Source of the DNA: Saccharopolyspora erythraea NRRL 2338
Lineage (GTDB): Bacteria; Actinomycetota; Actinomycetes; Mycobacteriales; Pseudonocardiaceae
Direction of reading: 5' to 3'
Length of the DNA: 64,000 nt
Assembly (NCBI RefSeq): GCF_000062885.1
Contig: NC_009142.1
Location: 7,305,584 to 7,369,583, forward strand
A program made the position numbers and the translations under genes. Shown here in pieces: positions 17,615 through 25,929 of the stretch (positions within the stretch are counted from its first letter, which is position 1; every line of letters starts with the position of its first letter). The notes under the pieces were generated by a model, which was given only the letters and a program-made list of their open reading frames with translations, had not been told where the DNA came from and ran no database searches.

Positions 17615-18357
17615 CACCGCGCCTCCTGCAACCGCTCGAGCGCGGCGGGCAGGTCGGCCATCGTGAACATCGAGACGTCGGGTTCGGCGAGCTGCTCGGG
17701 CGTCGGCTCCGGCGGCGCCTCGCCGCGCACCACCCACACGGTTCGCAGGCCGAGCCGCCGGGCGCCGCGGACGTCGGTGTCGAGCCGGTTGCCCACGTGC
17801 ACCGCGCGGCTCGCGTCGACGCCCGCCGCGTCGAGGGCGTGCCGGAAGATCGCGGGATCGGGCTTGGCGGCACCGACGACCTCGGAGATCGCCCAGTGGT
17901 CGATGAAGCCGGCGACCCCGTCCCTGCGCAGCGCGTCGACGACCACCGCCCGCTGGTTGGCCACGACCGCGAGCGCGTACCTGCCGGAAAGCTCGCGCAG
18001 CACCGGGAGCACGTCGGGGTGCAGCGCGGACGGCGGGTAGACCCAGTAGGCGTCGGCGAGGTCGGACAGCCGCTGCCGGTCGCCGGGCTCCAGGAACCGT
18101 TCGGCGACGGCCGTGCGAAGCGAGCCGCTCTGCGCCTGCCTGCGCTCGTCGTAGACCCGCTGGAACTCGTCCTCGGTGACCTCGCCGCCGCGCTCGGCCA
18201 CCAGTTCGCGGGTGGCGCGCCACAGCGCGTCGCGGTAGGTCGCGTCGTCGTAGATCGGTCCGCCGACGTCGAGCAGCACGAGCTCGATCGGCGCGCCTCG
18301 CCCGGCGTCCTGACCGGCGATGCCCGCGTTGACCTGCGGTGAAGCTTGGTCCGGCAC
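17614..18357 (-). CDS. HAD-superfamily hydrolase
   Basis: A 247-residue protein with HAD motifs. Motif I is LVLLDVGGPIYDD, where the second Asp of the usual DxD is replaced by Gly (DVG). Motif II is VVANQRA, motif III is the Lys of GAAKPDP, and motif IV is HVGNRLDTDVRGA. Loss of the second Asp often marks HAD members other than simple phosphatases, so reaction class is open. GTG 18357 was chosen because GAGGAGG lies 7 nt upstream; an ATG at 18411 lacks a good site. It is translationally coupled to the FGGY kinase. The pair suggests processing of a sugar phosphate. Confidence 0.78.
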   Translation of the reverse strand: MPDQASPQVNAGIAGQDAGRGAPIELVLLDVGGPIYDDATYRDALWRATRELVAERGGEVTEDEFQRVYDERRQAQSGSLRTAVAERFLEPGDRQRLSDLADAYWVYPPSALHPDVLPVLRELSGRYALAVVANQRAVVVDALRRDGVAGFIDHWAISEVVGAAKPDPAIFRHALDAAGVDASRAVHVGNRLDTDVRGARRLGLRTVWVVRGEAPPEPTPEQLAEPDVSMFTMADLPAALERLQEAR

Positions 18358-18533
18358 AGTGCGTCCTCCTCGCTGGGCCGACTCGCGCCTGTCGAGCGCA
18401 ACGGCCTTCATCTCAACCCTACCGCTAGATTTAACATAACTCTTGCCATTTATAACACCTCCTGCTGTGATGTTTGTGCTTCGAGGCGTCGGGGCAAGTC
18501 CGATGCCCGAGCGGCCACCAGGGAGGAGCGGTC
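18358..18533. promoter_or_regulatory. AT-rich divergent control region of the sugar-kinase module
   Basis: The segment 18426-18480 is far more AT-rich than the rest of the window. It contains ATAAC twice (TTAACATAAC and TATAACACC) and a GTGATGT half-site like the arm of the palindrome at 15169. It lies between the HAD-kinase pair and the divergent EryA-like kinase and is a likely shared control point. Confidence 0.45.
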
Positions 18534-20009
18534 GTGATCACGATCGGCATCGACGCCGGCACGTCCGTCGTGAAGGCCGTCGCCTACGCCGACGACGGCG
18601 CGGAGCTGGCCGTCGTCCGGCGGCCGACCAGGGTCGTGCACCCCGAACCGGGGTGGGCCGAACAGGACATGGACGAGGTGTGGGAAGCCGTCGCGACCAC
18701 GGTCGCCGAACTCGTCTCCTCTGTCGGGCAGGACGTGCGCGCGGTGGCCGTGACCGCGCAGGGCGACGGGTGCTGGCTGGTCGACGCCGACGGCCGGCCG
18801 GTCGGGCCCGCGATGCTGTGGAACGACGCCCGAGCCGCGGGCACGGCTGCCCGCTGGGCGCGCAGCGGGATCCTTGACGAGCTGTTCGAGATCAACGGCT
18901 CGGTCGGCTTCGCGGGACTGCCGCACGCGCAGCTCACCTGGCTCGCCGAACACGCACCCGAACGGCTCGCCTCGGCGTCGAAGGTCCTGACGTGCGGCGG
19001 ATGGCTCTACCGGTGCCTGACCGACCGGCTCGCGCAGGACGTCTCCGAGGCGTCGAACCCGTTCCTGGACGCCCGTAGCGGCGAGTACTCCGACGCGGTG
19101 CTGAGCAAGCTCGGACTCGACTGGGCGCGGGAGCTGCTGCCGGAGGTCGTGGACGGCGAGCAGCGCGTCGCACCGCTCACCGAAGCCTCCGGACGCCGCC
19201 TGGGCGTCCCCGCCGGAACGCCGGTGGTGCTGGCCGCCTACGACGTCATCTCGACCGCCATCGGCGCAGGAACCACCAAGCCCGGGCAGGCGTGCACGAT
19301 CCTGGGCACCACGGTGTGCACCGAGGTGCTCAGCGACAGCCCGCGCCTCGAGCGCAGCCCGGTGGGCATGTCGCTGCGCACGCCGATGCCGCAGCGCTGG
19401 ATGCTCGCCTACGCGACCCTGGCCGGCACCGAGGTCGTCGAGTGGACCTGCCGCATGCTGGGGCTGCCGAACCCCGAGAACCTCACCGCGCTCGCCGAGA
19501 ACGCGGAGCCCGGCAGCAGGGGCCTGCTGATGCTGCCCTACCTCTCGCCGGGCGGAGAACGGGCACCGTTCTACGACCCGCGTGCGCGGGGCAGCCTGCA
19601 CGGGCTGAGCCTGGAGCACGGCCCGGCGGAGATCGCCCGAGCGTGCCTCGAGGGCCTGGCCCTGGTCATCAGGGAATGCCTGGAAGCCAGCACGGCCACC
19701 CCCACGGAGCTGCGGCTCACCGGTGGCGGTTCGGCGAACCCGCTCTGGCGCCAGGTCATCGCGGACGCGACCGGACTGCCCGTGGTGCGGACCTCCGACG
19801 CGCAGGCCGGAGCGCGCGGTGCGACGGTCACCGCCCACGCGGTGCTGGAAGGACGAACCATCCCCGACGTCGCCGCCGACCTGGTCGGCACCGCCGCCCC
19901 GATGGACCCGCTCCCGGCGAACCGCCCCCGCTACGACGACGCCTACGCCCGGTTCCTCGCCGCCCGCAACGCCGCCCAGACAGCGCACTGGTTCCGCCCA
20001 GCGGACTGA
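18534..20009 (+). CDS. FGGY-family polyol/sugar kinase, erythritol-kinase-like
   Basis: A 491-residue kinase beginning ITIGIDAGTSVVKAVAYAD. The element VTAQGDGCWLVDADGRPVGP with LWNDARAA resembles, from memory, the EryA/erythritol kinase branch of FGGY enzymes. The C-terminal domain has CTILGTTVC, EVVEWTCRMLG and the nucleotide-binding RLTGGGSANPLW. It should phosphorylate a polyol or ketose. GTG 18534 is preceded by GGGAGGAG. It diverges from the HAD-FGGY pair and shares an AT-rich control region with it. No transporter or dehydrogenase for the substrate lies in the window. Confidence 0.8.
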   Translation: MITIGIDAGTSVVKAVAYADDGAELAVVRRPTRVVHPEPGWAEQDMDEVWEAVATTVAELVSSVGQDVRAVAVTAQGDGCWLVDADGRPVGPAMLWNDARAAGTAARWARSGILDELFEINGSVGFAGLPHAQLTWLAEHAPERLASASKVLTCGGWLYRCLTDRLAQDVSEASNPFLDARSGEYSDAVLSKLGLDWARELLPEVVDGEQRVAPLTEASGRRLGVPAGTPVVLAAYDVISTAIGAGTTKPGQACTILGTTVCTEVLSDSPRLERSPVGMSLRTPMPQRWMLAYATLAGTEVVEWTCRMLGLPNPENLTALAENAEPGSRGLLMLPYLSPGGERAPFYDPRARGSLHGLSLEHGPAEIARACLEGLALVIRECLEASTATPTELRLTGGGSANPLWRQVIADATGLPVVRTSDAQAGARGATVTAHAVLEGRTIPDVAADLVGTAAPMDPLPANRPRYDDAYARFLAARNAAQTAHWFRPAD

Positions 20010-20059
20010 CGCGGGGCCCAGACGCGGCAGCGCCTGGTGGCAGCGGCGGGCCCGCTCCG

Positions 20060-20440
20060 CCCGCGGAGCGGGGCGGCGCGGCGCGGGAGCGGCGCTCCCG
20101 CAGCGGAGCGAGCGGGGCGGGGCGGGAGCGGGAGCGGCGCGGGAGCGGCGCGGGAGCGGCGCGGGAGCGGAGCGGGAGCGGAGCGGGAGCGGAGCGGGAA
20201 CGGAGCGGGAACGGAGCGGGAACGGAGCGGGAACGGAGCGGGAACGGAGCGGGAACGGAGCGGGAACGGAGCGGGAGCGGGAGCGGGAGCGGGAGCGGGA
20301 GCGGAGCGGGAGCGGGAGCGGGAGCGGCGCGGAGCGGGAGCGGGAGCGGGAGCGGCGCGGAGCGGGAGCGACGCGGAGCGAGCGGGGCGGGGCGAGCGGC
20401 GCTGGGCGGCAGCGACGGGGAGCGCGGAGCAGAGCCATCG
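20060..20440. repeat. GC-rich tandem repeat array (6- and 11-bp units)
   Basis: The tract consists of GGGAGC hexamers and 11-bp units GGAGCGGGAGC or GGAGCGGGAAC. Seven copies of the GGGAAC form run in phase between about 20195 and 20275. The tract has no stop codon on several frames and therefore creates long spurious reading frames on both strands. It lies just downstream of the EryA-like kinase. Confidence 0.85.
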
Positions 20441-21106
20441 AGCGGTGCGAGGTGGTAGCGCCGGGGCGGAGGGAGCGGCGGTCGAGCAGGAGCGGGCGGC
20501 GCGAGCCCGGGACAGCGCGGAGCACGACGGGGCGAGCCGAAAGCAGGACGAGCCGAGCGGGCCGAAGCGAGGCTGTCATACCTGGACAACCTGGCCGAAG
20601 TAGCCACCCACGCCAGCTTCCGGCACGGCGACGACTCCGGCCCGGTGGCGACTTCCGGTGCTGACGGCCCCGGCACAAACACGACTCCAGCCCCGTCGCG
20701 ACTTCCGGCACGGCGGCGGCTCCGCAGGTAGCGGCTCCGATGTCGTGCAGTCCGGCCGACGAGTCTGGGAGAGGCGAGCCCGGCGAGTTTCGACTCCCAC
20801 AGCAGCAACCCTGGTAGCCAGCACGTCCGGGGGTGACAGCCCGGACATGGCGAGCCAGCGTGGCGGCCAGCCCGGCAGCCAACAGCGCGGGCATGTGACG
20901 ACTCCAGAGGTACGACGACGAGCCCGGTAGGCGGCAACCCCGCAGCGCAAACTCCATCGGTGGCACCCCGCAAGCGCCGACCCTCGGCGACCGGAGGCCA
21001 GCTCTTCGGCGGTGACCTTCGGGGGCTCGCGCGGTTCGCGGTAGGAACGCAGCCACCACGCGGCCCAGAACAGCGCCAGCGCACCGACCACGACGACCGC
21101 GACCCG

Positions 21107-21148
21107 CCAGCCCTGCCACGCCAGCCCTGCCACGCCAGCCCTGCCACG
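21107..21148. repeat. Three perfect 14-bp tandem repeats
   Basis: CCAGCCCTGCCACG occurs three times in direct succession at the upstream end of the possible membrane-protein remnant. The unit is not a multiple of three, so each copy shifts the frame. Confidence 0.85.
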
Positions 21149-21223
21149 CCAGCGCCGACCGCCAGCAGGCGGCACCGGCGCGTGGATTACCCGGTGGGTG
21201 TCCACCTGTGCGCGCTGACAGGT

Positions 21224-21274
21224 GGAGCGCACCGGTAGACGGAGTGCACCGGTAGGCGGAGTGCACCGGTAGGG
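21224..21274. repeat. Three 17-bp tandem repeats
   Basis: Units GGAGCGCACCGGTAGAC, GGAGTGCACCGGTAGGC and GGAGTGCACCGGTAGGG lie head to tail, ending 15 bp before the stop of the AbiEi-like gene. Confidence 0.85.
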
Positions 21275-21289
21275 CTCGTCGCGACGGGT

Positions 21290-21883
21290 TCAGGACGCCA
21301 TGGCGAGCCCTCCTTGCTGCGGAGGGAGGCGGCGGCCGGGTGACTCGGTCCACGCCAGTTCGAGTAGTGCGGCGGCTTGTCGGGTGCCTCGGCGGTCGCG
21401 GCGTCGGGCCAGGCGTTGCTCGACCAGGGCGCGGAAATGCGGTCCGCGCTCGCCGAGGTCGGCGAGTGACTGCTCCAGGCAGGCCAGGGCCATGCGTTGC
21501 GGACCTGTGCAGAGCAGGTCCGCGATCGCGACGTCGAGCGCGTGGACGCGCAGGCCGTCCAGTTCGACCACGTCTTTTTCGCGGATCCATGCCTGGTGGA
21601 ACGTCAGTCCCGGGACGGAGCGCTTCTCCCGGTAGTACGGGATCGTGACGTGGACGACCGGTCCGGCCGCCGCCTCGCAGCCGTGCATGGCAGCGGCCGT
21701 CGGACCCGACAGCACCCCGGCCGGCCCCGCACGGAGGAGAGCAGCGCGTGCTCGGGTGCACGGATCGCCTTCGAGCGCGGCTGGAAGCACGACACCGGGC
21801 CACGGCTCGACGAGCCGCCGGTCTTCGAGTGCGGCCGCGAGTTCGTCGCCACCGAGCAACTGCTCGGCGTCCGCACGCAACAT
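21290..21883 (-). CDS. AbiEi-like / DUF559-type protein, probably C-terminally truncated
   Basis: About 197 residues. The N-terminal part (MLRADAEQLLGGDELAAALE, then LVEPWPGVVLPA) resembles the winged-helix start of AbiEi-type antitoxin and regulator proteins. The middle (GPTAAAMHGCE, HVTIPYYREKRSVPGL, DVAIADLLC) is also typical. Related proteins usually continue after an ESPGES-like motif into a Vsr-like DUF559 domain of about 100 residues. Here the chain stops 18 residues after WTESPG, right beside tandem repeats. It may be a broken gene. ATG 21883 lacks a clear ribosome-binding site. An in-frame ATG at 22318 exists, but the intervening stretch has poor codon bias. Confidence 0.55.
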   Translation of the reverse strand: MLRADAEQLLGGDELAAALEDRRLVEPWPGVVLPAALEGDPCTRARAALLRAGPAGVLSGPTAAAMHGCEAAAGPVVHVTIPYYREKRSVPGLTFHQAWIREKDVVELDGLRVHALDVAIADLLCTGPQRMALACLEQSLADLGERGPHFRALVEQRLARRRDRRGTRQAAALLELAWTESPGRRLPPQQGGLAMAS

Positions 21884-22400
21884 CGCGCGGTGGAGCTGGG
21901 CGGGAGCGCACCTCGCTGCGGAGGATGTTCCGGAAGCGCTTTCAGGACTGGGCTTCGGCCTGGAACCGGGGTCGGGAGATGGCCCGGAGTCGGGAGCCGA
22001 GTGGGCCTCCGCGCCGAGCCCGGGGCAGTCTGACTCGGAATCCGCACCGTCGGGATTGGACGGTGAACCGGTTCCGGACTGCTGCCCTGAGTCTTTAGGG
22101 CTGTCATGGCAATCCAGAAGACTCGCGGATGCCGCGCTGCCAATCCCCTGTCCAATCCGGACAGACAGATCAGTGGGCAGTGGCTCCACCGGGCGGTGGG
22201 CCGACGGACGTGCTGACGGGTCGGCAGCATGGCCGACGGCGCGGCCAGCAGCATGGCCACCGGCGCGGTCGGTGGGACGGTCGGCGAAGGCTTCGGGGTG
22301 AGCGGTGTTCGAGCGCATACATAAAAGAGGCCCGAACACCGCCTGTGGATTCACCTCGTTCGGGTGAAGCCAGCCCCGCGCTGGGACGAACGCGACGGCG
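21884..22400. other. Region between the AbiEi-like gene and M20 gene; no clear gene
   Basis: The composition is less GC-biased by codon position than true genes here. It contains a possible minus-strand -10 (TATGTA) near 22320 and small direct repeats (GGCCGACGG and GGCCAGCAGCATGGCC types, 22200-22270). It may be the 5' region of the AbiEi-like gene. Confidence 0.35.
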
Positions 22401-23753
22401 TCAGTTCTCCAGAGCCCGCAGGGCCGTTCCCACCATGGCCCGGACTCCGACCAGCAGGGCGCGCTCGTCGAGCTCGAAGGTCGGCTGGTGCAGGTCCTTG
22501 GGCCGCACGACGTTCGAGTGCACGCCGAGCCGGGCGAACGAGCCGGGCACGTGCTCCAGGTACCAGCCGAAGTCCTCACCTCCGGAGGACTGCGGGGTCC
22601 CGGTCAGGGCCTGCTCGCCGAGGGCGGCGGTGATGCCCTCGCGCATGATCTCGGTGCTCGCCGCGTCGTTGACGACCGGCGGCACACCGCGGCGGTGGTG
22701 CAGGTCGAACCCGACGCCCAGCGGCGCCAGCAGGCTGTGCACGAGCTCGTGGATCAGCGGTTCCAGCTCCGCCCAGGTGTCCCGGTCGCCGGTGCGCAGG
22801 GTGCCCGTGAGCACGCCGTCCTGCGGAATGGCGTTGGCGGCCTCGCCCGCGTGCACCGCGCCCCACGCCAGCACGGTGCCGGTGCGCGGGTCGATCCGGC
22901 GCGACAGCAGGGTCGGCAGGCCGGTGATGACCGTGCCGAGCGCGTGCACCAGGTCGGCGGTCAGGTGCGGCCGGGAGGTGTGCCCGCCCGGCGAGGTCAG
23001 CCGCAGCTCGATGAGGTCGCTCGCCGAGGTGATCGGGCCCACCCGGGTGCCGATCCTGCCGACCGGCAGGCGCGGGTCGCAGTGCAGGCCGTAGATGCTG
23101 TCCACGCCTTCCAGGCCGCCGGCGTTGAGCACGTCGAGGGCCCCGCCGGGCATGACCTCCTCCGCGGGCTGGAAGATCAGCCGCACCCGCCCGGGCAGCT
23201 CCGGCGCCTCGGCCAGCGCCGACGCCGCGCCGAGCAGGATCGTGGTGTGCGCGTCGTGCCCGCAGGCGTGCGCGACACCATCCACTGTGGAGGAATACGG
23301 CAGGCCGGTCGCCTCGGTCAGCGGCAGGGCGTCGATGTCGGCGCGCAGCGCGACGGTGCGCTCGGCGGTGTCGGGGCCGATGTCGCAGATGAGCCCGGTG
23401 CCGACGGGCAGCAGCTTGGGGTTGAGGCCGGCGCGGGCGAGCCGGTCGGAGAGGAAGGCCGTGGTCCGGTGCTCGGCGCGGGAGAGCTCGGGGTGGGCGT
23501 GGATGTGCCGGCGCCACGCGACCACCCGGTGCGCGTTGTCCTCGATCCAGGCGTCCAGCCAGGCCGGTCCGTGCCCCGCACCGATGTCCTCAACCGCGGA
23601 TTCCACACTGGACCCCACGGTGGACATGGTGCTGCCGATGCCGGTGGTCGGCCCGTCGAGCACCGCGACCCGCTCGGCGGTGTCCCAGCCGTCCCCCGGC
23701 ACCGCGGGACGCCCGTTCGGGAACTGCCCTGGATCCGAATCCACTACCGTCAC
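22401..23753 (-). CDS. M20-family metal-dependent amidohydrolase (AmiA1-like position)
   Basis: A 450-residue enzyme with HAHPELSRAEHRTTAFL, the metal-ligand motif HACGHDAHTTILLG, the catalytic Glu in FQPAEEVMPGG and the C-terminal GGEDFGWYLEHVPGS. It also has the inserted dimerisation domain. Such enzymes hydrolyse N-acyl amino acids, hippurate-like compounds or related amides in the cytosol. The first 60 residues are unlike other members and may be a poorly conserved extension. GTG 23753 lies 6 nt after GGAGG and overlaps the stop of the upstream M20 gene as GTGA, so the pair is coupled. From memory the pair matches amiA1/amiB1 of M. tuberculosis by position. Confidence 0.88.
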   Translation of the reverse strand: MTVVDSDPGQFPNGRPAVPGDGWDTAERVAVLDGPTTGIGSTMSTVGSSVESAVEDIGAGHGPAWLDAWIEDNAHRVVAWRRHIHAHPELSRAEHRTTAFLSDRLARAGLNPKLLPVGTGLICDIGPDTAERTVALRADIDALPLTEATGLPYSSTVDGVAHACGHDAHTTILLGAASALAEAPELPGRVRLIFQPAEEVMPGGALDVLNAGGLEGVDSIYGLHCDPRLPVGRIGTRVGPITSASDLIELRLTSPGGHTSRPHLTADLVHALGTVITGLPTLLSRRIDPRTGTVLAWGAVHAGEAANAIPQDGVLTGTLRTGDRDTWAELEPLIHELVHSLLAPLGVGFDLHHRRGVPPVVNDAASTEIMREGITAALGEQALTGTPQSSGGEDFGWYLEHVPGSFARLGVHSNVVRPKDLHQPTFELDERALLVGVRAMVGTALRALEN

Positions 23754-25000
23754 GCCACGCCTCCCGACGCGAAGAACTCTTCTGTTGAAGCACCCGGCCG
23801 CCCCTGCACCGCGGCCAGCAACCGGACCCGCTGGTCCGGGTCGGTCGCGGCGGCCACGGCGGTCCACGCCATCGCCACCGCCGCGTCGACCACCGCGCGG
23901 TCGGCCGAGGGCGACGCGCAGGCCGCGGCGAACTCCGCCTGGTGGTTGACCGCCGAACCGCAGTCCACCGCGATCATCGGATGGATCGCGGGCAGCCGCC
24001 TGGTGACGTTGCCCATGTCGGTGCTGCCGATGACGCGGTCCCGTTCCGCGGACCGGTCGAGCGGTTCGCGCCCGAGTTCGGTGATCGCCGCCCGGTACGC
24101 CTCCGACAGCCATTCGTCGGTGTCCAGCTCGGCGTACACCGGCGACACCTGCACGACCTCGGCGGTGCACCCGGTCGCGGTCGCACCCGCCTCGAAGCAG
24201 GCTCGAATGCGGTTCTCCAAGCGCTGCAAGGAGTGCGATTCGGCGGCACGCAGGTTGTAGACCGCCGCGGTGGCCGCGGGCACGATGTTCGGCGCCGCGC
24301 CACCTGCGGTAACGATACCGTGCACCATCTGCCGCGGCTCGAGGTGCTGGCGCAGCAGGCCGATGGCGACCTGGGCGACGGTGATCGCGTCGGCGGCGTT
24401 GACGCCCAGGTCCGGGGCCGCCGCGGCGTGCGCCGCCCGGCCCGAGTAGCGGACCTCGAGGTCGGTGATCGCCAGCGAACCCGGTCGGCACACCTCCTCG
24501 GGGCCGGGGTGCACCATCATGGCCAGCGCCACGTCGTCGAACACGCCGCGCTCCAGCATCAGCACCTTGCCGCCGCCGGTCTCCTCGGCCGGGGTGCCGA
24601 TCAGCCGGACGGTGATGCCGAGGTCGTCGGCGACCGCGGCCAGCGCGAGGGCCGCTCCGGCGCCGGCTGCCGCGATGATGTTGTGCCCGCAGGCGTGACC
24701 GACCTCCGGCAGCGCGTCGTACTCGGCGCACACCCCGACGACCAGGTCTCCGGTGCCGTACTCGGCGACGAACGCGGTGTCCAGGCCGGCCACCGGAAGT
24801 CGCAGGTCGAAGCCGTGCGAGCGCATCAGCTCGGCGATCTTGGCGGCGCTGCGGTGCTCGGCGAACGCGAGCTCGGGCTCGGCGTGGATGGAGCGCGAGA
24901 GCGCCGTCAGCTCCTGCTCGGCGCGCTGCACGGTGCGATGGCAGGTGGCGCGCAACGAGTCGGTACGAGCGTCATCTCGGTGGTTGGGACCAGTACTCAT
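23750..25000 (-). CDS. M20-family amidohydrolase (AmiB1-like position)
   Basis: A 416-residue paralogue of the downstream M20 enzyme. It contains IHAEPELAFAEHRSA, CAEYDALPEVGHACGHNIIA, the catalytic pair in GTPAEETGGGK, and GSTDMGNVTRRLPAIHP, a form seen in p-aminobenzoyl-glutamate hydrolase-like members. The probable reaction is hydrolysis of an acyl- or aryl-amide bond of an amino acid. ATG 25000 has only a weak AGGATGG upstream. It is coupled to the second M20 gene by a 4-bp overlap, which suggests that the two proteins act together or form a heteromer. Confidence 0.86.
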   Translation of the reverse strand: MSTGPNHRDDARTDSLRATCHRTVQRAEQELTALSRSIHAEPELAFAEHRSAAKIAELMRSHGFDLRLPVAGLDTAFVAEYGTGDLVVGVCAEYDALPEVGHACGHNIIAAAGAGAALALAAVADDLGITVRLIGTPAEETGGGKVLMLERGVFDDVALAMMVHPGPEEVCRPGSLAITDLEVRYSGRAAHAAAAPDLGVNAADAITVAQVAIGLLRQHLEPRQMVHGIVTAGGAAPNIVPAATAAVYNLRAAESHSLQRLENRIRACFEAGATATGCTAEVVQVSPVYAELDTDEWLSEAYRAAITELGREPLDRSAERDRVIGSTDMGNVTRRLPAIHPMIAVDCGSAVNHQAEFAAACASPSADRAVVDAAVAMAWTAVAAATDPDQRVRLLAAVQGRPGASTEEFFASGGVA

Positions 25001-25356
25001 TTGCGGCCCATCCTGCACGACGGGAACGCTTCGCGCGGGGTCGACCACGTCCTGAGAAGCCCACCGGTACGGGTCCTGCGGCGAGCGGCCGAAAACGATT
25101 CGGCGCGACTGAAGAAAGCATCCGGACGGCAGGGTGTGGGTCGGCACCGGTCGGGGGGCTTCCCGGTGCCGACCCACGTCTGTGGGGGCTCATGCCCCAG
25201 CTACTCGCACGTTGTTCGCGGAGCAGGCCGACGGGTTCGCCAGCCGCTCACGCTCGGTTGTGAAAATCCCACAGGTTCGCCGCCAGGTCTAGTCCATGCC
25301 GGAAATCTTCCGAAAGAATGTCGTGAAAACAGACCGCTCGGACTCTTTTCGCCGTT
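25001..25356. other. Intergenic region upstream of the M20 pair
   Basis: About 355 bp containing a strong hairpin (listed separately) and the presumed promoter of the M20 pair. I see no gene in it. Confidence 0.45.
25136..25177 (-). terminator. Perfect 15-bp hairpin insulating the M20 pair
   Basis: GTGGGTCGGCACCGG pairs perfectly with its complement across a 12-nt loop. It lies about 180 nt past the stop of the small membrane-protein gene and upstream of the M20 operon. Confidence 0.65.
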
Positions 25357-25656
25357 TCACTTCTTCTTCCACTGCACGAAGAACACCGGCTTGCCGCGCA
25401 CTTTCCGGGAGACGAAGACCAGGCCGAGGATGACCGCTCCGGTCACGCCGATCGCCAGGCGCTGGCGTTCCGGCAGCTGCTGGGGGCCCTGCTGTCCCGG
25501 TTGCTGGGCCGGGCCCGGCGGCGGGGCGGGAGCCTGGGCGAGGACGGCATGGCCTGCGGGAACGGCGTGGCCCGCGTCGGCAGCGACCGCCGAAGGCGCC
25601 AGGACGAAGAGGCAGCCGATCACGAGGACTGCGAGCGCATGGGCTGTCCGCGACAT
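25357..25656 (-). CDS. Small exported protein with C-terminal membrane anchor
   Basis: A 99-residue protein. A signal peptide (MSRTAHALAVLVIGCLFVLA, then SAVAAD) is followed by a Pro/Gln/Gly-rich linker of about 40 residues, then a hydrophobic segment (LAIGVTGAVILGLVFVS) and a basic C-terminus ending WKKK. The likely topology has the linker outside and the basic tail in the cytosol. ATG 25656 has GGAAGGG 12 nt upstream. No known family recognised. Confidence 0.65.
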   Translation of the reverse strand: MSRTAHALAVLVIGCLFVLAPSAVAADAGHAVPAGHAVLAQAPAPPPGPAQQPGQQGPQQLPERQRLAIGVTGAVILGLVFVSRKVRGKPVFFVQWKKK

Positions 25657-25929
25657 GATGGCAGCACACCCTTCCCCAAGCACAGCGTTGCCGGGTCACC
25701 CCGACGTGGTCACCCTTACCGGTTCATTTGATCATATGCGGGCGCGCCCGTAACTCGATGCGTCCGACTTACCCCGGAACGTCGCAGTGGCCGGCGGGCA
25801 GCATCTCGCCCGCACGTGCCGCCTGGCCCCCACCAAGGCCCGACCATGATGGCGTGTGCCGGACGGAAGGCCGCACAAGGGTCGGTGACGAACATCCGGT
25901 GCCGAACACCGCCGGGCGTCCGGGTCCGG

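Larger units (their letters stand above)
20441..21289. other. Degenerate low-complexity region
   Basis: About 850 bp without a convincing complete gene. It contains imperfect repeats of phrases such as GGCGACTTCCGG and GACTCC. On minus (about 21105 down to 20990) a short stretch has strong codon bias and would encode a hydrophobic segment (VAVVVVGALALFWAAWWLR) followed by a charged tail. This may be the remnant of a small membrane protein, but I see neither a supported start nor an end. Confidence 0.4.

Noticed and set aside
20060..20440. CRISPR array
   Set aside because: Units are 6-11 bp and contiguous, without unique spacers or cas genes.
18450..21911. A 1,153-codon open frame on the minus strand
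   Set aside because: It runs antisense to the EryA-like kinase and through the GC repeat tract, with Arg/Pro/Ser-rich composition. It is a by-product of missing stops.
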